64,000 bases of DNA from Biostraticola tofi (GTDB taxonomy: Bacteria; Pseudomonadota; Gammaproteobacteria; Enterobacterales; Enterobacteriaceae), in NCBI RefSeq assembly GCF_004343195.1, contig NZ_SMCR01000003.1:372001-436000 (forward strand). Reading direction: 5' to 3'. This document shows, one piece after another, positions 13,149-25,885 of the stretch. The notes beneath the pieces were generated by a model that ran no database searches, was not told the origin of the DNA, and worked only from the letters and a program-made list of their open reading frames with translations. The position numbers were made by a program, and so were the translations under genes. Positions within the stretch are counted from its first letter, which is position 1. Each line of letters begins with the position of its first letter.

Positions 13149-14396
13149 ATGGATAAATTACTCGATCGTTTTCTGAATTATGTTTCTTTTGATACCCAAT
13201 CCAAACCGGGTGTGAAACAAGTCCCCAGCACTGAAGGACAATGGAAGCTCGCCCGCGCGTTGCAGGATGAACTGACCTCGCTGGGATTCGAGCATATTAC
13301 ATTGAGCGATCACGGTTGCCTCATGGCAACGCTGCCGGCCAATGTGGCCTGGCAAGTGCCGGTGATCGGCTTTATTTCCCATATGGATACTTCACCGGAT
13401 TATACCGCCAAGCATGTGAATCCCCAAGTCGTGGAGAACTATCGGGGCGGCGATATTGCGCTTGGCAACGGAGATGAAATTTTATCTCCGGTGATGTTTC
13501 CGGTACTGCATCAACTATTGGGACACACGCTGATTACCACTGATGGTAAAACCCTGCTGGGCGCCGATGATAAAGCCGGGCTGGCTGAAATCATTACCGC
13601 CATGGTCCGGCTTCGGCACCAGCAAATTCCCCACGGCGATATCCGGGTGGCGTTTACCCCTGATGAAGAGGTGGGCAAGGGGGCGCAGTTCTTCGATGTT
13701 GAGCGTTTTGGCGCTGAATGGGCCTATACCATGGACGGCGGCGGTATCGGCGAACTTGAATATGAGAATTTTAATGCGGCATCAGTGACGATAAAAATTC
13801 TGGGTAACAATGTGCATCCGGGCACTGCTAAAGGTGTGATGGTGAATGCGCTTTCGCTTGCCGCTCGCTTTCACTCTCGTATGCCGGTGAATGAAACGCC
13901 CGAAGCAACTGAAGGCTACGAGGGTTTTTATCATCTGACCAGCCTTAAGGGTACGGTTGATCGGGCGGAAATGCACTATATCCTGCGTGATTTTGATCGC
14001 GCCCGTTTTGAACAACGTAAACAGTTGATGCTGGATCTGGCTGATGAACTGGGCAAAGGAATGCATCCTGACTGTTATATTGAACTGACGATCGAAGACA
14101 GTTACTACAATATGCGCGAGCATGTAGTGAGATACCCGCAAATCATAGAGATAGCCACTGAGGCGATCAAAGATTGCGGCCTGGAGCCGATCATAAAACC
14201 CATACGGGGTGGCACCGATGGGGCGCAGCTTTCCTTTATGGGCCTGCCTTGTCCGAATCTATTTACCGGCGGTTATAACTATCATGGCAAGCATGAATTT
14301 GCCTCCCAAGACGGGATGGAAAAAGCGGTGCAGGTCATCATGCGTATTGCCGAATTGACAGCGGTACACAGTAAAGGTAAGCCACATAAATCATGA
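13149..14396 (+). CDS. pepT: Peptidase T (tripeptidase)
   Basis: Cytosolic dizinc aminotripeptidase of the M20 family. 415 residues from the ATG at 13149 ([20 protein letters not shown]), which aligns with E. coli; AGGCGGA lies about 8 nt upstream. Metal ligands and catalytic residues are visible: HMDTSPD (H78, D80), LLGADDKAG, catalytic glutamates in [29 protein letters not shown], and the C-terminal ligand in [11 protein letters not shown]. Ends at a bidirectional terminator shared with roxA. The E. coli neighbour potABCD is missing. Confidence 0.96.
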   Translation: MDKLLDRFLNYVSFDTQSKPGVKQVPSTEGQWKLARALQDELTSLGFEHITLSDHGCLMATLPANVAWQVPVIGFISHMDTSPDYTAKHVNPQVVENYRGGDIALGNGDEILSPVMFPVLHQLLGHTLITTDGKTLLGADDKAGLAEIITAMVRLRHQQIPHGDIRVAFTPDEEVGKGAQFFDVERFGAEWAYTMDGGGIGELEYENFNAASVTIKILGNNVHPGTAKGVMVNALSLAARFHSRMPVNETPEATEGYEGFYHLTSLKGTVDRAEMHYILRDFDRARFEQRKQLMLDLADELGKGMHPDCYIELTIEDSYYNMREHVVRYPQIIEIATEAIKDCGLEPIIKPIRGGTDGAQLSFMGLPCPNLFTGGYNYHGKHEFASQDGMEKAVQVIMRIAELTAVHSKGKPHKS

Positions 14397-14486
14397 GAGT
14401 GCGTTAACGCCTGAATGCCTAATATACTGAAGCGCTGAGGTATTGAAGTGCTGCTTAAGCGGTCAACCCCCTCGTGGTTTTCAGGT

Positions 14487-14516
14487 AAAAAAAACGGACG
14501 TCAGGTCCGTTTTTTT
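14487..14516. terminator. Bidirectional terminator between pepT and roxA
   Basis: Stem ACGGAC/GTCCGT core flanked by eight A on the left and seven T on the right, so both strands show a GC stem followed by a U run. It lies between convergent genes. Confidence 0.9.
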
Positions 14517-14554
14517 ATAGGCAGCGGCCGACAGGCAATTCACTGTCTGACCGG

Positions 14555-15676
14555 CTAGTTTACAAAAAACCAGTACCCACTGTTGATAAGCGCCGCCAAT
14601 AAGGCCAGAAAGGAGGGATCGTCCAGCGCCTCACCCAGCAGATCGCTATTTACCTGATAATGACTTGCCATTACGCTTGCCGCCTGGTGCTGACTGGTGA
14701 CCATTTTTTCACCGTTGACAAAACAGGCATCACCTACTTTCAGCACCCGTAAACCGCCAGCACGATGCAAAACTTCGCCCTGCTGCAGTAAATCGTAAAT
14801 TTCACCTGCCTGATAGGGGGGTTCAGGGGGGGCGAGATCCAGCTCGTGGCGAGACTGGGAAATAAACTCGCCGAACCAGTTATTGAACTCAGTAGGCTGA
14901 TTGACCAGATCCAGCATCATGTTGCGCAGTGCATCCACTTCGGCAGGCTGCACCAGCGCCGGATCCTCTCGCAGCTGAATATCTGGATCGGTGTAGCGAT
15001 AACTTCCCAGCTCCTGGGCCAGCACATAATCGGCAAAACCGCTTACCAGCTCCCGGCTACTGGGCGCCCTGAACCCAACTGAGTAATTCAGCGCGTTTTC
15101 AAGAGCATAGCCTTCATGAGGGAATCCAGGCGGGATATATAGCACATCGCCAGGTTCCATTTCCTCATCGATAATCGCTTCAAAGGGCTCAACCTGCAGC
15201 AGGTCAGGATGAGGACTATGCTGCTTCAAAGGCGTTTTATCGCCGACTCGCCAATGGCGACGACCAGCGCCCTGGATGATGAATACGTCATATTGATCGA
15301 AATGGGGACCGACGCCGCCGCCGGGGACCGAGAATGAGATCATCAGATCGTCGATCCGCCAGTCTGGCAGCCGGCGAAAGGGCCGCAATAGTGCGGCGGA
15401 GGGCTCGTGCCAGTGATCTACGGCCTGAACCAGCAGCGACCAATTGGTCTCGCCCAGATGATCGAAGCTTTCAAATGGACCGTGACTGACTTGCCAGCGG
15501 CCGTCATCATGACTGACCAAACGACTATCGACTTCGTTTTCCATGGCAAGGCCGGCCAGTTCGTCAGGCGAGAGCGGATCGATAAAACCCGAGAATGCGC
15601 GTTTGATAATCACCGGCCTCTTTTGCCAGTAGCGCTGCAGAAATTCGTTCCAATCGAGATCGAGTTGATAGTCCAT
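14555..15676 (-). CDS. roxA: Ribosomal oxygenase RoxA (50S L16 arginine 3-hydroxylase)
   Basis: JmjC-type Fe(II)/2-oxoglutarate oxygenase that hydroxylates an arginine of ribosomal protein L16. 373 residues from ATG at 15676 (MDYQLDLDW), matching the E. coli start MEYQLTLNW. Iron ligands H125 and D127 (GPHFDQYD) and H187 (GFPHEGYA) are in place. Other conserved blocks: WQKRPVIIKRAF, DDLMISFSVPGGGVGP, EFISQSRHELD and the C-terminal LLAALINSGYWFF. Confidence 0.95.
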   Translation of the reverse strand: MDYQLDLDWNEFLQRYWQKRPVIIKRAFSGFIDPLSPDELAGLAMENEVDSRLVSHDDGRWQVSHGPFESFDHLGETNWSLLVQAVDHWHEPSAALLRPFRRLPDWRIDDLMISFSVPGGGVGPHFDQYDVFIIQGAGRRHWRVGDKTPLKQHSPHPDLLQVEPFEAIIDEEMEPGDVLYIPPGFPHEGYALENALNYSVGFRAPSSRELVSGFADYVLAQELGSYRYTDPDIQLREDPALVQPAEVDALRNMMLDLVNQPTEFNNWFGEFISQSRHELDLAPPEPPYQAGEIYDLLQQGEVLHRAGGLRVLKVGDACFVNGEKMVTSQHQAASVMASHYQVNSDLLGEALDDPSFLALLAALINSGYWFFVN

Positions 15677-15751
15677 AGTCAATTCCAACAAAGGGGGAAA
15701 CACTATGGATTATAACGGATAGCCGGGCACGGCGCGGTTTAAATTATCCGA

Positions 15752-15782
15752 CCGGCCGAAAAGCGTTATCCTTTTCGGCCGG
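15752..15782 (-). terminator. Hairpin downstream of phoQ, likely phoPQ terminator
   Basis: Perfect 12-bp stem, CCGGCCGAAAAG / CTTTTCGGCCGG, with a 7-nt loop, 6 bp past the phoQ stop. On the minus strand it is followed by TCGGATAATTT, a modest T-rich tail. Confidence 0.7.
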
Positions 15783-15787
15783 GGATA

Positions 15788-17257
15788 TCAGTCTTCATCA
15801 GGATGAGATCCCTGCTGACGCTTGAAGATGACTTCAATCAATGCGCCGCCGAGGGCGCTTTCACCCACCAGTATATCACCTTCATATTGTTCCAGAATTT
15901 CGGCCGCAACCGATAATCCCAACCCCTGTCCCGGACGGAGGGTATCGGCGCGCTGGCCGCGTTTGAAAATCATCGTTCTCTTGGATGCCGGAATGCCGGG
16001 GCCGTCGTCGTCAATCAGCACGTGCAGCTCGTTATCACAGGCTCGGGCGCTCACTTCGACGAATTCCAGGCAATACTTGCAGGCGTTATCCAAAATGTTG
16101 CCCATGACTTCCATAAAATCATTTTTATCGCCGATAAAGGTGAGCTCAGGCGAGATATCCAGCGAAATCGACACCCCCTTGCGCTGATACACTTTGTTAA
16201 GCGCTGAGCAAAGGCTGTCGAGCAGCGGCGGAACCGAATGCAGCTCACGGCTCAGCACATTGTGATCGGAATGGACGCTGGCGCGATGGAGGTAATAGCC
16301 GATTTGCTGGGAAATACGGCTTATCTGCTCAAGCATGATAGGCTCAGCCTGCTCGATATTACTGCCTTTTTCGGTGCGTACCGACCTTAGGGTGGTCTGC
16401 ATCACCGCAAGCGGGGTTTTCAGGCTGTGGGTCAGATCCGACAGGGTGGAGCGGTATTTCTGGTATCTCTGGCGTTCATTATTAAGCAGAATATTCAGAT
16501 TGCGCACCAGGATACCCAGCTCGCGCGGCGGATTTTCATCCAGTCTGTCGCGTTCTCCGAGTTCCAGTTCATGCACCTGCTGCACCAGATTTTTAATCGG
16601 CCTGAGACTCCAGTGCGCAGCCAGCCACAGCAATGGCATCACCAGCAGCAGGTTGGCCAGCAGTACATAGCTAAACCACTCCCATACCAGGTCGGTACGT
16701 TGGAGTTCATGGGGAATGGTATCGACCACAACCACCGTTAACGCGGGCAGACGATCGGTCGCCGAGTAGCGATTAACGGCGACCGAATGGGTCAGGGCAT
16801 TGCTGTCGTTGCTATCAAATTCCTTCAGCCGATTCTGCGCTCGTGGGTTATCTCCCAGCACCGCGCTTGAGGTGCGGGTATCGGTATCCAGCTCGAAATA
16901 GCCGTCCCTCGCCAGCCAATCCTGCTTCAGTCGAGACTCCAGCGCGGGGACATAGCGCTGGCGCCATAAAATATGGCCATGTTCGTCGTAAATCAGTACC
17001 AGAGCGGCAAAATTGATATCTATGTTCGGTGGAACCGCAATGGAAAGACGATTGTCTTTCCATTGGGCAAGGCTGAAAAACAGATTACTCTCGCCACGCA
17101 GCAGCCGAAAAGAAGCCTTGTCAAAACTGACGCTGTAGCCAATGACTGCGACCATTCCATAGCTTAGTGAAAGCGACATGACAACGAACGCGGTAGCCAA
17201 TAAAAATCTGACCCGAAGCGAAAACGGTTTTTTATGGTGATACTTGAAAAGGGTCAT
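15788..17257 (-). CDS. phoQ: Sensor histidine kinase PhoQ (acidic patch lost)
   Basis: Inner-membrane sensor of the PhoPQ system that detects low Mg2+, acid pH and cationic peptides. 489 residues: TM1 (about 18-42), periplasmic sensor (43-190), TM2 (about 191-215), HAMP, HisKA with H277 ([11 protein letters not shown]), and HATPase motifs [27 protein letters not shown]. The notable change: where E. coli has the acidic run EDDDDAEM before THSVAVN, this protein has DSNDSNAL (residues 148-155), so most of the Mg2+-bridging acidic cluster is gone. The rest of the domain and catalytic core are conserved. Lies 5 nt after phoP, same operon. Confidence 0.95.
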   Translation of the reverse strand: MTLFKYHHKKPFSLRVRFLLATAFVVMSLSLSYGMVAVIGYSVSFDKASFRLLRGESNLFFSLAQWKDNRLSIAVPPNIDINFAALVLIYDEHGHILWRQRYVPALESRLKQDWLARDGYFELDTDTRTSSAVLGDNPRAQNRLKEFDSNDSNALTHSVAVNRYSATDRLPALTVVVVDTIPHELQRTDLVWEWFSYVLLANLLLVMPLLWLAAHWSLRPIKNLVQQVHELELGERDRLDENPPRELGILVRNLNILLNNERQRYQKYRSTLSDLTHSLKTPLAVMQTTLRSVRTEKGSNIEQAEPIMLEQISRISQQIGYYLHRASVHSDHNVLSRELHSVPPLLDSLCSALNKVYQRKGVSISLDISPELTFIGDKNDFMEVMGNILDNACKYCLEFVEVSARACDNELHVLIDDDGPGIPASKRTMIFKRGQRADTLRPGQGLGLSVAAEILEQYEGDILVGESALGGALIEVIFKRQQGSHPDED

Positions 17258-17262
17258 AAAGC

Positions 17263-17934
17263 CTAGTTAACATCAAAGCGATAGCCCTGGCCACGAACTG
17301 TCGTAATGACTTCATTCGGGTAGTCGGCCTGCATTTTCTTGCGTAAACGTCCCATCAGTACATCAATGGTATGACTTTCCCGCAGTTCGGCATCAGGATA
17401 AAGCTGCAGCATCAGCGAATCTTTGCTCACGACTTTGCCGGCATTACGGATCAGCGTTTCGATGATGGTATATTCGAAGGCGGTCAGTTTTATCAGCTCT
17501 TCGTTGATCGTCAGCTCGCGGCGCGAGAGGTCGATTTGAAAGGGCGGCAGGCTGATGACCTGCGAGGCCAGCCCGCTGTTACGACGCATCAGCGCCTGCA
17601 TTCGCGCAACCACTTCTTCGAGATGAAACGGCTTGGTGACATAATCATCCGCACCGGCTTCCAGCACGGTGACTTTGTCTTGCCAGCCCTCACGGGCAGT
17701 CAGCACCAGAATCGGGATTTTTACCTGATGAGTGCGCCAGCGACGGATCAGATTCAGTCCATCCTCGTCGGGAAGGCCAAGATCGACGATAGCTATATCA
17801 GGCGGATGCTCATGTAAAAAATAATCCGCCTCTCTTGCATCGGCAGCCGCATCCACCTGATGACCCATTTCACGCATTTGTACCGTCAGGTGGTGACGAA
17901 GAAGAGAATTATCTTCAATGACCAGAACTCGCAT
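17263..17934 (-). CDS. phoP: Response regulator PhoP
   Basis: OmpR-family DNA-binding regulator partnered with PhoQ. 223 residues from ATG at 17934 ([16 protein letters not shown]), the family length. Phospho-acceptor D51 in [12 protein letters not shown] in VTKPFH, and winged-helix recognition region [17 protein letters not shown]. Very high conservation with E. coli PhoP, including the DNA-binding tail [12 protein letters not shown] PhoP box with a well-placed -10 element lies upstream, so it is probably autoregulated. Confidence 0.97.
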   Translation of the reverse strand: MRVLVIEDNSLLRHHLTVQMREMGHQVDAAADAREADYFLHEHPPDIAIVDLGLPDEDGLNLIRRWRTHQVKIPILVLTAREGWQDKVTVLEAGADDYVTKPFHLEEVVARMQALMRRNSGLASQVISLPPFQIDLSRRELTINEELIKLTAFEYTIIETLIRNAGKVVSKDSLMLQLYPDAELRESHTIDVLMGRLRKKMQADYPNEVITTVRGQGYRFDVN

Positions 17935-18031
17935 CGCAACTCCTAAATCTAATCGCCAGTAACAAGCCACAGGAGCCTGCCTCTGTAAGCCAGTAAGACC
18001 ATTCCTCTCATAACGGACGTCTTAAGGAAGG

Positions 18032-18066
18032 AGTATCCCAGAAGACGACTAAACTTTACTTAAACA
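18032..18066 (-). promoter_or_regulatory. PhoP box and -10 element of the phoPQ promoter
   Basis: Minus strand reads TGTTTA-AGTAA-AGTTTA (18066-18050), a direct repeat fitting the PhoP box (G/T)GTTTA-N5-(G/T)GTTTA with one mismatch. Twelve bp downstream is GATACT (18037-18032), a good -10, at the spacing usual for PhoP-activated promoters. Confidence 0.75.
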
Positions 18067-18111
18067 GAGCTGGAACCGACTCGGTGCGCCGGTTCCTTTT
18101 AAGAAGCGTGA

Positions 18112-20132
<2,021 letters not shown>

Positions 20133-20377
20133 GATATCTCCCGTGCACATCCTGATTATGCGCTAACGCCTGTCCGTCCGACGGGGTGACAGATGCCATA
20201 TTCATTATAAATAAACCTGTACAGCTTTGTTGTCGATCATGCCACAAATCCAGGCGTAAACCCAGACATGGATAGGGCGCGGCAGCGAATTTATGCCGCG
20301 TCGACAAGAATAAACCCGCTTCTCGGGTTGCCGGCGGAGGGTGTCAGGTCCGGCGGTCGCCTGGCCGCTAGCCAGCG

Positions 20378-21490
20378 TCAGTCGGTAAGCTTTATCCGGC
20401 TTTCAATCACGCCGCCGCCGAGGCAGCGCTCCGCCAGGTAAAATACCGCTGACTGGCCAGGGGTTACCGCTGCCACCGGCTGGCTGAAGGTGATAAGCAA
20501 TTCATTGTCACCGCGCGGCTCGACGGTGCAGGGGATATCGTTCTGGCGGTAGCGGGTCTTGACCACGCACTGCAGGGGGCCGGTCAACGGTTTGCGATCT
20601 ACCCAGTGAAGCTGACCGGCTATCAGTCCGGTTGACATCAGTCTGGGGTGCTCATGGCCCTGGGCAACCACCAGTTGATTGGCTTCCATATCCTTGTCCA
20701 CCACATACCAGGGGTCTTCACTGCCTTCGCGTGTGCCGCCGATGCCCAGGCCTTTGCGCTGTCCAAGCGTGTGGTACATCAGTCCTTGATGCTGGCCGAC
20801 CACTTCGCCATCGGTGCTGACGATCCGGCCCGGCTGTGCCGGCAGATAACGCCCGAGGAACTCCCGAAACTTGCGCTCGCCGATAAAACAGATACCGGTG
20901 GAATCTTTTTTATCAGCGGTAACCAGTTCCAGCTCGGCAGCAATGCGCCTTACCTCCGGCTTGGCAAGCTCGCCGACCGGAAACAGGCACTGGGCAATCT
21001 GCGCTGAACTGAGGGTGTAGAGAAAATAGCTCTGGTCCTTATTGTCATCCAGACCGCGCAGCAGGTGGCTCTGACCTTGTTCATCATCGACGCGCCGCAC
21101 GTAGTGGCCGGTCGCAATATAATCTGCCCCCAGGTCTTCGGCGGCAAATTCCAGGAACGCCTTGAACTTGATCTCTTTATTACAAAGGATATCCGGGTTG
21201 GGGGTACGGCCGGCCTGGTATTCAGCCAGGAAATGCTCAAACACGTTATCCCAGTATTCTGCGGCGAAGTTAACGGTGTGCAGCGCTATACCCAGCTTGT
21301 CGCATACCGCTTGCGCGTCGGCCAGATCGTTGGCGGCGGAGCAGTATTCCTGGTCGTCATCCTCTTCCCAGTTCTTCATAAACAGCCCTTCCACCTGATA
21401 ACCCTGTTGCATCAGCAGGTAAGCGGAAACGGATGAGTCGACGCCGCCGGACATACCGACGATCACTTTTTTCTGACTGTTTTCTGACAT
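20378..21490 (-). CDS. mnmA: tRNA 2-thiouridylase MnmA
   Basis: Transfers sulfur from the TusE relay to U34 of glutamate, glutamine and lysine tRNAs. 370 residues from ATG at 21490 ([16 protein letters not shown]). PP-loop SGGVDSS at residues 14-20, catalytic cysteines in [11 protein letters not shown] and [13 protein letters not shown], and a C-terminal beta-barrel domain. Family length and order (nudJ-mnmA-hflD-purB) agree with E. coli. Confidence 0.96.
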   Translation of the reverse strand: MSENSQKKVIVGMSGGVDSSVSAYLLMQQGYQVEGLFMKNWEEDDDQEYCSAANDLADAQAVCDKLGIALHTVNFAAEYWDNVFEHFLAEYQAGRTPNPDILCNKEIKFKAFLEFAAEDLGADYIATGHYVRRVDDEQGQSHLLRGLDDNKDQSYFLYTLSSAQIAQCLFPVGELAKPEVRRIAAELELVTADKKDSTGICFIGERKFREFLGRYLPAQPGRIVSTDGEVVGQHQGLMYHTLGQRKGLGIGGTREGSEDPWYVVDKDMEANQLVVAQGHEHPRLMSTGLIAGQLHWVDRKPLTGPLQCVVKTRYRQNDIPCTVEPRGDNELLITFSQPVAAVTPGQSAVFYLAERCLGGGVIESRIKLTD

Positions 21491-21599
21491 GGGATTCTCA
21501 CGAACGGATAAAACGGATGACGGGAACAAGCGAGTGATTTTATCACTGTTTGGCACCGGCTCGCCACCTGAACGGGCAACCACCGGCACCAAAAGGCCA

Positions 21600-22052
21600 T
21601 TATGCGCTAAATGGCCACTGAAACGCTTTGAGAATATCCAGTGGATACCGGCTCTGTTGCTGGTAACAGCGAATACTTTCCGCCACCAGCGGCGATCTCA
21701 ACTGAGATGAGGACAGTATCTCATCCGCTTTCAGCCAGTGGCACTGATCGATGTCGTCATCCTGGGGAATGGCGGTGATGCGCCGGGGAAGATCGATGGC
21801 GAACAGGAAGCGCATAAACGGGGTGCTGTCCGGCGCAATCCATTGATGCATGGCCAGAAAGCTTTGGGGAAGCGCCTTGATACCCGCCTCCTCCCATAAT
21901 TCGCGCGAGGCGGCCTGAATAATGGTCTCATCCGCCTCAAGATGGCCAGCCGGCTGGTTCCAGCGCGGATTGCCATGAATGGTCTCTTCGACAATCAGGA
22001 AATGATCTTCCGCCTGCACCACACAGGCCACTGTAACGTGAGGTTTGAACAT
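21600..22052 (-). CDS. nudJ: Nudix phosphatase NudJ
   Basis: Hydrolyses nucleoside tri- and diphosphates and, in E. coli, hydroxymethylpyrimidine pyrophosphate. 150 residues. The Nudix box runs from G36 to I58 ([20 protein letters not shown], then AGI) with all metal-binding glutamates. Start [12 protein letters not shown] and the region [17 protein letters not shown] match E. coli NudJ. It sits between rluE and mnmA. Confidence 0.94.
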   Translation of the reverse strand: MFKPHVTVACVVQAEDHFLIVEETIHGNPRWNQPAGHLEADETIIQAASRELWEEAGIKALPQSFLAMHQWIAPDSTPFMRFLFAIDLPRRITAIPQDDDIDQCHWLKADEILSSSQLRSPLVAESIRCYQQQSRYPLDILKAFQWPFSA

Positions 22053-22111
22053 GCGTACTCCTTGGCATTCTCATGGGGGCTGCATGGGGGCTGCCGGCCA
22101 ATACCAGCCGA

Positions 22112-22732
22112 TCATATCATTTCGATTTCTCGCCATTCGCCGGGTGCCAGGTCAGCCAGGTCCCGATTACCCAACTGGAACCGTATTAGGCGAAGCGTGG
22201 GGAAGCCGATATGGGCGGTCATCCGCCGTACCTGGCGGTTGCGGCCTTCGTGAAGCGTAATTCGCAGCCACTGAGTCGGGATGGCCTTACGCTCTCTGAT
22301 CGGGGGCGTGCGCGGCCATAGCCACTCCGGTTCGTCCACGCACTCGGCCTCTGCAGGCAGGGTCTTGCCGTCGGTAAGCATCATGCCTCTGCGAAAGGCT
22401 GTGAGGTCGCTCGCAGTAGGAATTCCTTCAACTTGAGCATAATAGACTTTTGTGGTCTTTTGTCCCGGCTGGGTAAGTCTGGCCTGCAGCTTGCCGTCGT
22501 TGGTCAGGATCATCAGCCCTTCGCTGTCGCGGTCCAGCCGGCCTGCGGCATAGATATCAGGCAGTGGAATAAAATTTTTCAGCGTCGTGCGTCCGCTGTC
22601 GTCACTGAATTGCGGCAGGACGTCATACGGTTTATTGAATATGACCACAACACGCGGACCGCGCATCACAGGCGCCTCCTTTCGGTGGCTGAATCGTTTA
22701 ACGTTGTGATTTTTAATAGGGAAGTTCGCCAT
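22112..22732 (-). CDS. rluE: 23S rRNA pseudouridine(2457) synthase RluE
   Basis: RsuA-family pseudouridine synthase modifying 23S rRNA. 206 residues. Catalytic aspartate D67 in [23 protein letters not shown], and [23 protein letters not shown] are present; no S4 domain, as usual for RluE. The basic N-terminal tail is short. Divergent from icd, with which it shares a 131-bp intergenic region. Confidence 0.94.
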   Translation of the reverse strand: MANFPIKNHNVKRFSHRKEAPVMRGPRVVVIFNKPYDVLPQFSDDSGRTTLKNFIPLPDIYAAGRLDRDSEGLMILTNDGKLQARLTQPGQKTTKVYYAQVEGIPTASDLTAFRRGMMLTDGKTLPAEAECVDEPEWLWPRTPPIRERKAIPTQWLRITLHEGRNRQVRRMTAHIGFPTLRLIRFQLGNRDLADLAPGEWREIEMI

Positions 22733-22863
22733 TGTCTATGCATCAGTTAACATTAAGGGCATTATACTGCAAATCAGTTTGAATTGGCTCAGCGATATTA
22801 TTCGAGTATTATTGACACGAATCTTACAAGTCATTAACAAAAGTGCGCCTGAAGGAGAGGTTG

Positions 22864-24117
22864 ATGGAAAGCAAAGTCATTGTTCCCGCAGAAGGTCAGA
22901 AAATCACGGTTGACGCTCAGGGTAAGTTGGAAGTGCCGGTAAACCCCATCATTCCCTTTATTGAAGGTGATGGCATCGGTGTCGACGTCACCCCCGCGAT
23001 GATCCACGTTGTTGACGCTGCGGTTGAGAAAGCCTACCAGGGCAAACGTAAAATCTCATGGATGGAAATCTATACCGGTGAAAAATCCACTCACCTCTAT
23101 GGCGACGACGTCTGGTTACCTGAAGAAACCCTGGAGCTGATTCGCGAATATCGCGTGGCGATCAAAGGCCCCTTGACCACGCCGGTCGGCGGCGGCATTC
23201 GCTCGCTTAACGTAGCCCTTCGCCAGCAGCTTGATCTGTATATCTGCCTGCGTCCGGTCCGCTACTATCAGGGCACGCCAAGTCCGGTCAAGCACCCTGA
23301 ACTGACCAATATGGTGATTTTCCGTGAAAATGCCGAAGATATCTATGCCGGTATCGAATGGAAAGCAGGCAGCCCAGAAGCTGAAAAAGTCATCAAGTTC
23401 CTGCAGGAAGAAATGGGCGTCAAGAAAATCCGCTTCCCACAGCAGTGCGGTATCGGTATCAAGCCTTGTTCCGAAGAAGGCACCAAGCGTCTGGTAAAAG
23501 CCGCCATTGAATACGCCATCACCAACGAGCGCGACTCGGTGACGCTGGTGCATAAGGGCAACATCATGAAGTTCACCGAAGGTGCCTTCAAGGACTGGGG
23601 CTACCAACTGGCGCGCGAAGAGTTTGGCGGCGAGCTGATCGATGGCGGCCCATGGGTGAAAATCAAGAACCCCAACACCGGCAAAGACATCATCATCAAG
23701 GACGTCATTGCCGATGCCTTCCTTCAGCAAATCCTGCTGCGTCCGGCAGAATATGATGTTATCGCCTGTATGAACCTCAATGGCGACTACATTTCCGATG
23801 CTCTGGCCGCCCAGGTCGGTGGCATTGGTATCGCCCCTGGCGCCAATATCGGCGACGAATGCGCCTTGTTCGAAGCCACTCATGGCACTGCGCCGAAGTA
23901 TGCCGGCCAGGATAAGGTCAACCCCGGTTCGGTCATCCTGTCTGCGGAAATGATGCTGCGTCATCTGGGCTGGTTCGACGCTGCAGATCTGATTGTGAAG
24001 GGTGTGGAAGGGGCAATTGCGGCGAAAACGGTAACCTATGATTTTGAACGTTTGATGGAAGGGGCTAAGCTATTGAAATGTTCTGAATTTGGTGATGCCA
24101 TTATCAATCACATGTAA
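22864..24117 (+). CDS. icd: NADP-dependent isocitrate dehydrogenase
   Basis: TCA-cycle enzyme converting isocitrate to 2-oxoglutarate and CO2 with NADP. 417 residues from ATG at 22864 ([12 protein letters not shown]), GGAGAGG just upstream. Regulatory phosphoserine and substrate residue S114 lies in [13 protein letters not shown]; other landmarks are [25 protein letters not shown] and the NADP-specific [17 protein letters not shown]. The 3' end of icd is a known phage integration target in E. coli, and the AT-rich island begins after its terminator; no att repeat was found by eye. Confidence 0.97.
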   Translation: MESKVIVPAEGQKITVDAQGKLEVPVNPIIPFIEGDGIGVDVTPAMIHVVDAAVEKAYQGKRKISWMEIYTGEKSTHLYGDDVWLPEETLELIREYRVAIKGPLTTPVGGGIRSLNVALRQQLDLYICLRPVRYYQGTPSPVKHPELTNMVIFRENAEDIYAGIEWKAGSPEAEKVIKFLQEEMGVKKIRFPQQCGIGIKPCSEEGTKRLVKAAIEYAITNERDSVTLVHKGNIMKFTEGAFKDWGYQLAREEFGGELIDGGPWVKIKNPNTGKDIIIKDVIADAFLQQILLRPAEYDVIACMNLNGDYISDALAAQVGGIGIAPGANIGDECALFEATHGTAPKYAGQDKVNPGSVILSAEMMLRHLGWFDAADLIVKGVEGAIAAKTVTYDFERLMEGAKLLKCSEFGDAIINHM

Positions 24118-24136
24118 CAATCAGCTTACCTCGTTG

Positions 24137-24172
24137 AGCCAACATGGGCCTGAAGCCTATGTTGGCTTTTTT
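24137..24172 (+). terminator. Rho-independent terminator of icd
   Basis: Stem AGCCAACAT / ATGTTGGCT extended by GGGC/GCCT, followed by TTTTTT, 19 bp after the icd stop. Confidence 0.9.
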
Positions 24173-24677
24173 ATGACTATTACAACGGTCTAGATATATA
24201 GAGCCACAATATGTGCTAAGCATATTCCTATCATTACCCGCCGAACCGGCGATAAGTCAAATTTTCTCACAACCGCCATCTCTGTCGGTTTAAACCTTTA
24301 TTTTCACCGGCCGCCAATTCGCAAAATTTTCATAAACTGGATTGCCGGGTGAAATGGTCGTGCTATGACCAGGCTTGCCCGCTAGGGCTATTCAATCACT
24401 CAGAGTCTTCGCTGCGAACCGGCGGCATCCGAGCCTATCAGGGTGAAAAGTTAATGATGTGCAGTGTGGAATTTCTATATGTCATCTTTAGCTAGTTTTA
24501 CTCACTTTACTGTAAACTAGGTTTATTAAATGGTAGCATTTCCCGCAAAACCCAAACGTAACGATAAGCCTGGATGTATAGGGCGTAATTGAATTTTGTA
24601 AGACTGTTCTTATTGACTTTGGGCGACTGCTTCTCACAATGTGCGAAAAGCAGTACAATTGATGAGCTAAGTAAGCA
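24173..24677. other. Non-coding stretch between icd terminator and JUMPStart
   Basis: About 500 bp with no convincing gene; the only open frame of any length (24507-24734, minus) lacks recognisable content. Composition becomes AT-rich across it, marking the left edge of the polysaccharide island. The island promoter is probably here; TTGACT at 24614 is a possible -35 but I see no well-spaced -10. Confidence 0.5.
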
Positions 24678-24716
24678 TTCTGGCACAGGGCAGATAAAGT
24701 CAGGGGCGGTAGCGTG
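24678..24716 (+). promoter_or_regulatory. JUMPStart element with ops site (RfaH recruitment)
   Basis: Bases 24705-24716 are GGCGGTAGCGTG, an exact ops element, preceded by TAAAGTCAGG, close to the JUMPStart consensus. This element in the non-template strand recruits the antiterminator RfaH to paused polymerase and is characteristic of O-antigen, capsule and LPS-core operons. It marks the start of the island operon. Confidence 0.92.
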
Positions 24717-25072
24717 ATATTTTCTAGCTGCCATTTATCATGTGAGTGATGATTTGATGAACAGCCAGGCGGGTTGATACTTATACTTTATCACGAAAAT
24801 GGGGGGCACTTTTCGAGTTAATCTCAACAGATCTCTGGGATAGCAATGAGAGTGTCTGGATGAGCTTGATAATACGCCTCGAACTATTTTGCACAGCGTA
24901 AGTATTGCGTTAAAAGATAAAAGGTTTTTCAAGAGTAAGAGTAGCATACATCAAATCCTCGAGGTTAACCAACACCTACTGGTGATATGTAATAACGCCA
25001 AAAAATATGAACGACATCAAGCAATGACATAAGAATGAATTAGTTAGCTAGTTAATTATGTGGGAAATTTAA
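24717..25072 (+). other. Leader between ops element and first island gene
   Basis: An untranslated leader of about 356 bp separates the ops element from the first gene. Long leaders of this kind are usual for RfaH-controlled operons. I see no gene or clear hairpin terminator in it. Confidence 0.5.
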
Positions 25073-25885
25073 ATGATAAGAATTTGTAAAAGTATGATTG
25101 TAAGCTTTCTCAAAAATAGAGATCTTATTTGGCAAATGACCAAGAGAGAGGTGACAGGCCGTTATAAAGGATCATTTTTAGGTCTTGCCTGGTCATTGTT
25201 TAATCCACTGATGATGCTGGTTGTTTATACTTTTGTATTTTCGGTCGTCTTTAAAACTCGTTGGGGCACTGACCCGAATGCCGGAAAAGCAGACTTTGCT
25301 ATTGTGTTATTCACCGGGCTGATCGTTTTTAATCTATTTTCAGAATGTATTGGACGAGCACCTTCCTTAATAACATCAAACGTAAACTATGTAAAGAAGG
25401 TTGTTTTCCCATTAGAGATTTTATCTTTTGTTAATTTTTTTGCAGCTCTTTTCCATGCATCTATAAGTCTGGTTGTCCTATTCTTGGCCATTATAATATT
25501 CAAACACTCCGTTCATCTTACTGTCTTATTATTGCCAGTAATCATGCTACCGCTGATGTTGGCAATACTTGGTGCCAGTTGGTTCTTGGCCTCTTTAGGC
25601 GTATTTGTCAGAGATGTGGCACAGACAATCGGTATTTTAATCAGTATATTAATGTTTATGTCCCCTGTTTTCTATCCTGTCAATGTTTTGCCAATAGCAT
25701 TTCAAAAGATAATCATGTTGAATCCTTTAGCTTATATGATTGAAGAAGCCAGAAAAGTTGTATTTTTTGGGGTCTTACCTAATTGGGAAATGTTGATAAT
25801 AAATCTTGTTGTAGGAGCCGTTATCTGCATATCAGGCTACGCATTCTTCCAGAACACCAGAAAAGGATTTGCCGATGTGCTCTGA
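25073..25885 (+). CDS. wzm: Polysaccharide ABC transporter permease (Wzm-like)
   Basis: ABC-2-type permease that exports undecaprenyl-linked polysaccharide across the inner membrane. 270 residues. The N-terminal amphipathic segment carries the family motif DLIWQMTKREVTGRYKGSFLG, followed by about six hydrophobic helices and the typical stretch MSPVFYPVNVLP...LNPLAYMIEEAR. Overlaps the ATPase gene by 11 nt. The DNA is clearly AT-rich compared with icd. Export of an O-antigen-type glycan is inferred from the partner Wzt. Confidence 0.9.
   Translation: MIRICKSMIVSFLKNRDLIWQMTKREVTGRYKGSFLGLAWSLFNPLMMLVVYTFVFSVVFKTRWGTDPNAGKADFAIVLFTGLIVFNLFSECIGRAPSLITSNVNYVKKVVFPLEILSFVNFFAALFHASISLVVLFLAIIIFKHSVHLTVLLLPVIMLPLMLAILGASWFLASLGVFVRDVAQTIGILISILMFMSPVFYPVNVLPIAFQKIIMLNPLAYMIEEARKVVFFGVLPNWEMLIINLVVGAVICISGYAFFQNTRKGFADVL

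Noticed and set aside
22843-24117. Longer icd start at 22843
   Set aside because: The ATG at 22864 has GGAGAGG immediately upstream and aligns with the known Icd N-terminus.
24507-24947. Two short minus-strand frames upstream of wzm
   Set aside because: They cross the JUMPStart/leader region, lack similarity to anything recalled, and have weak starts.
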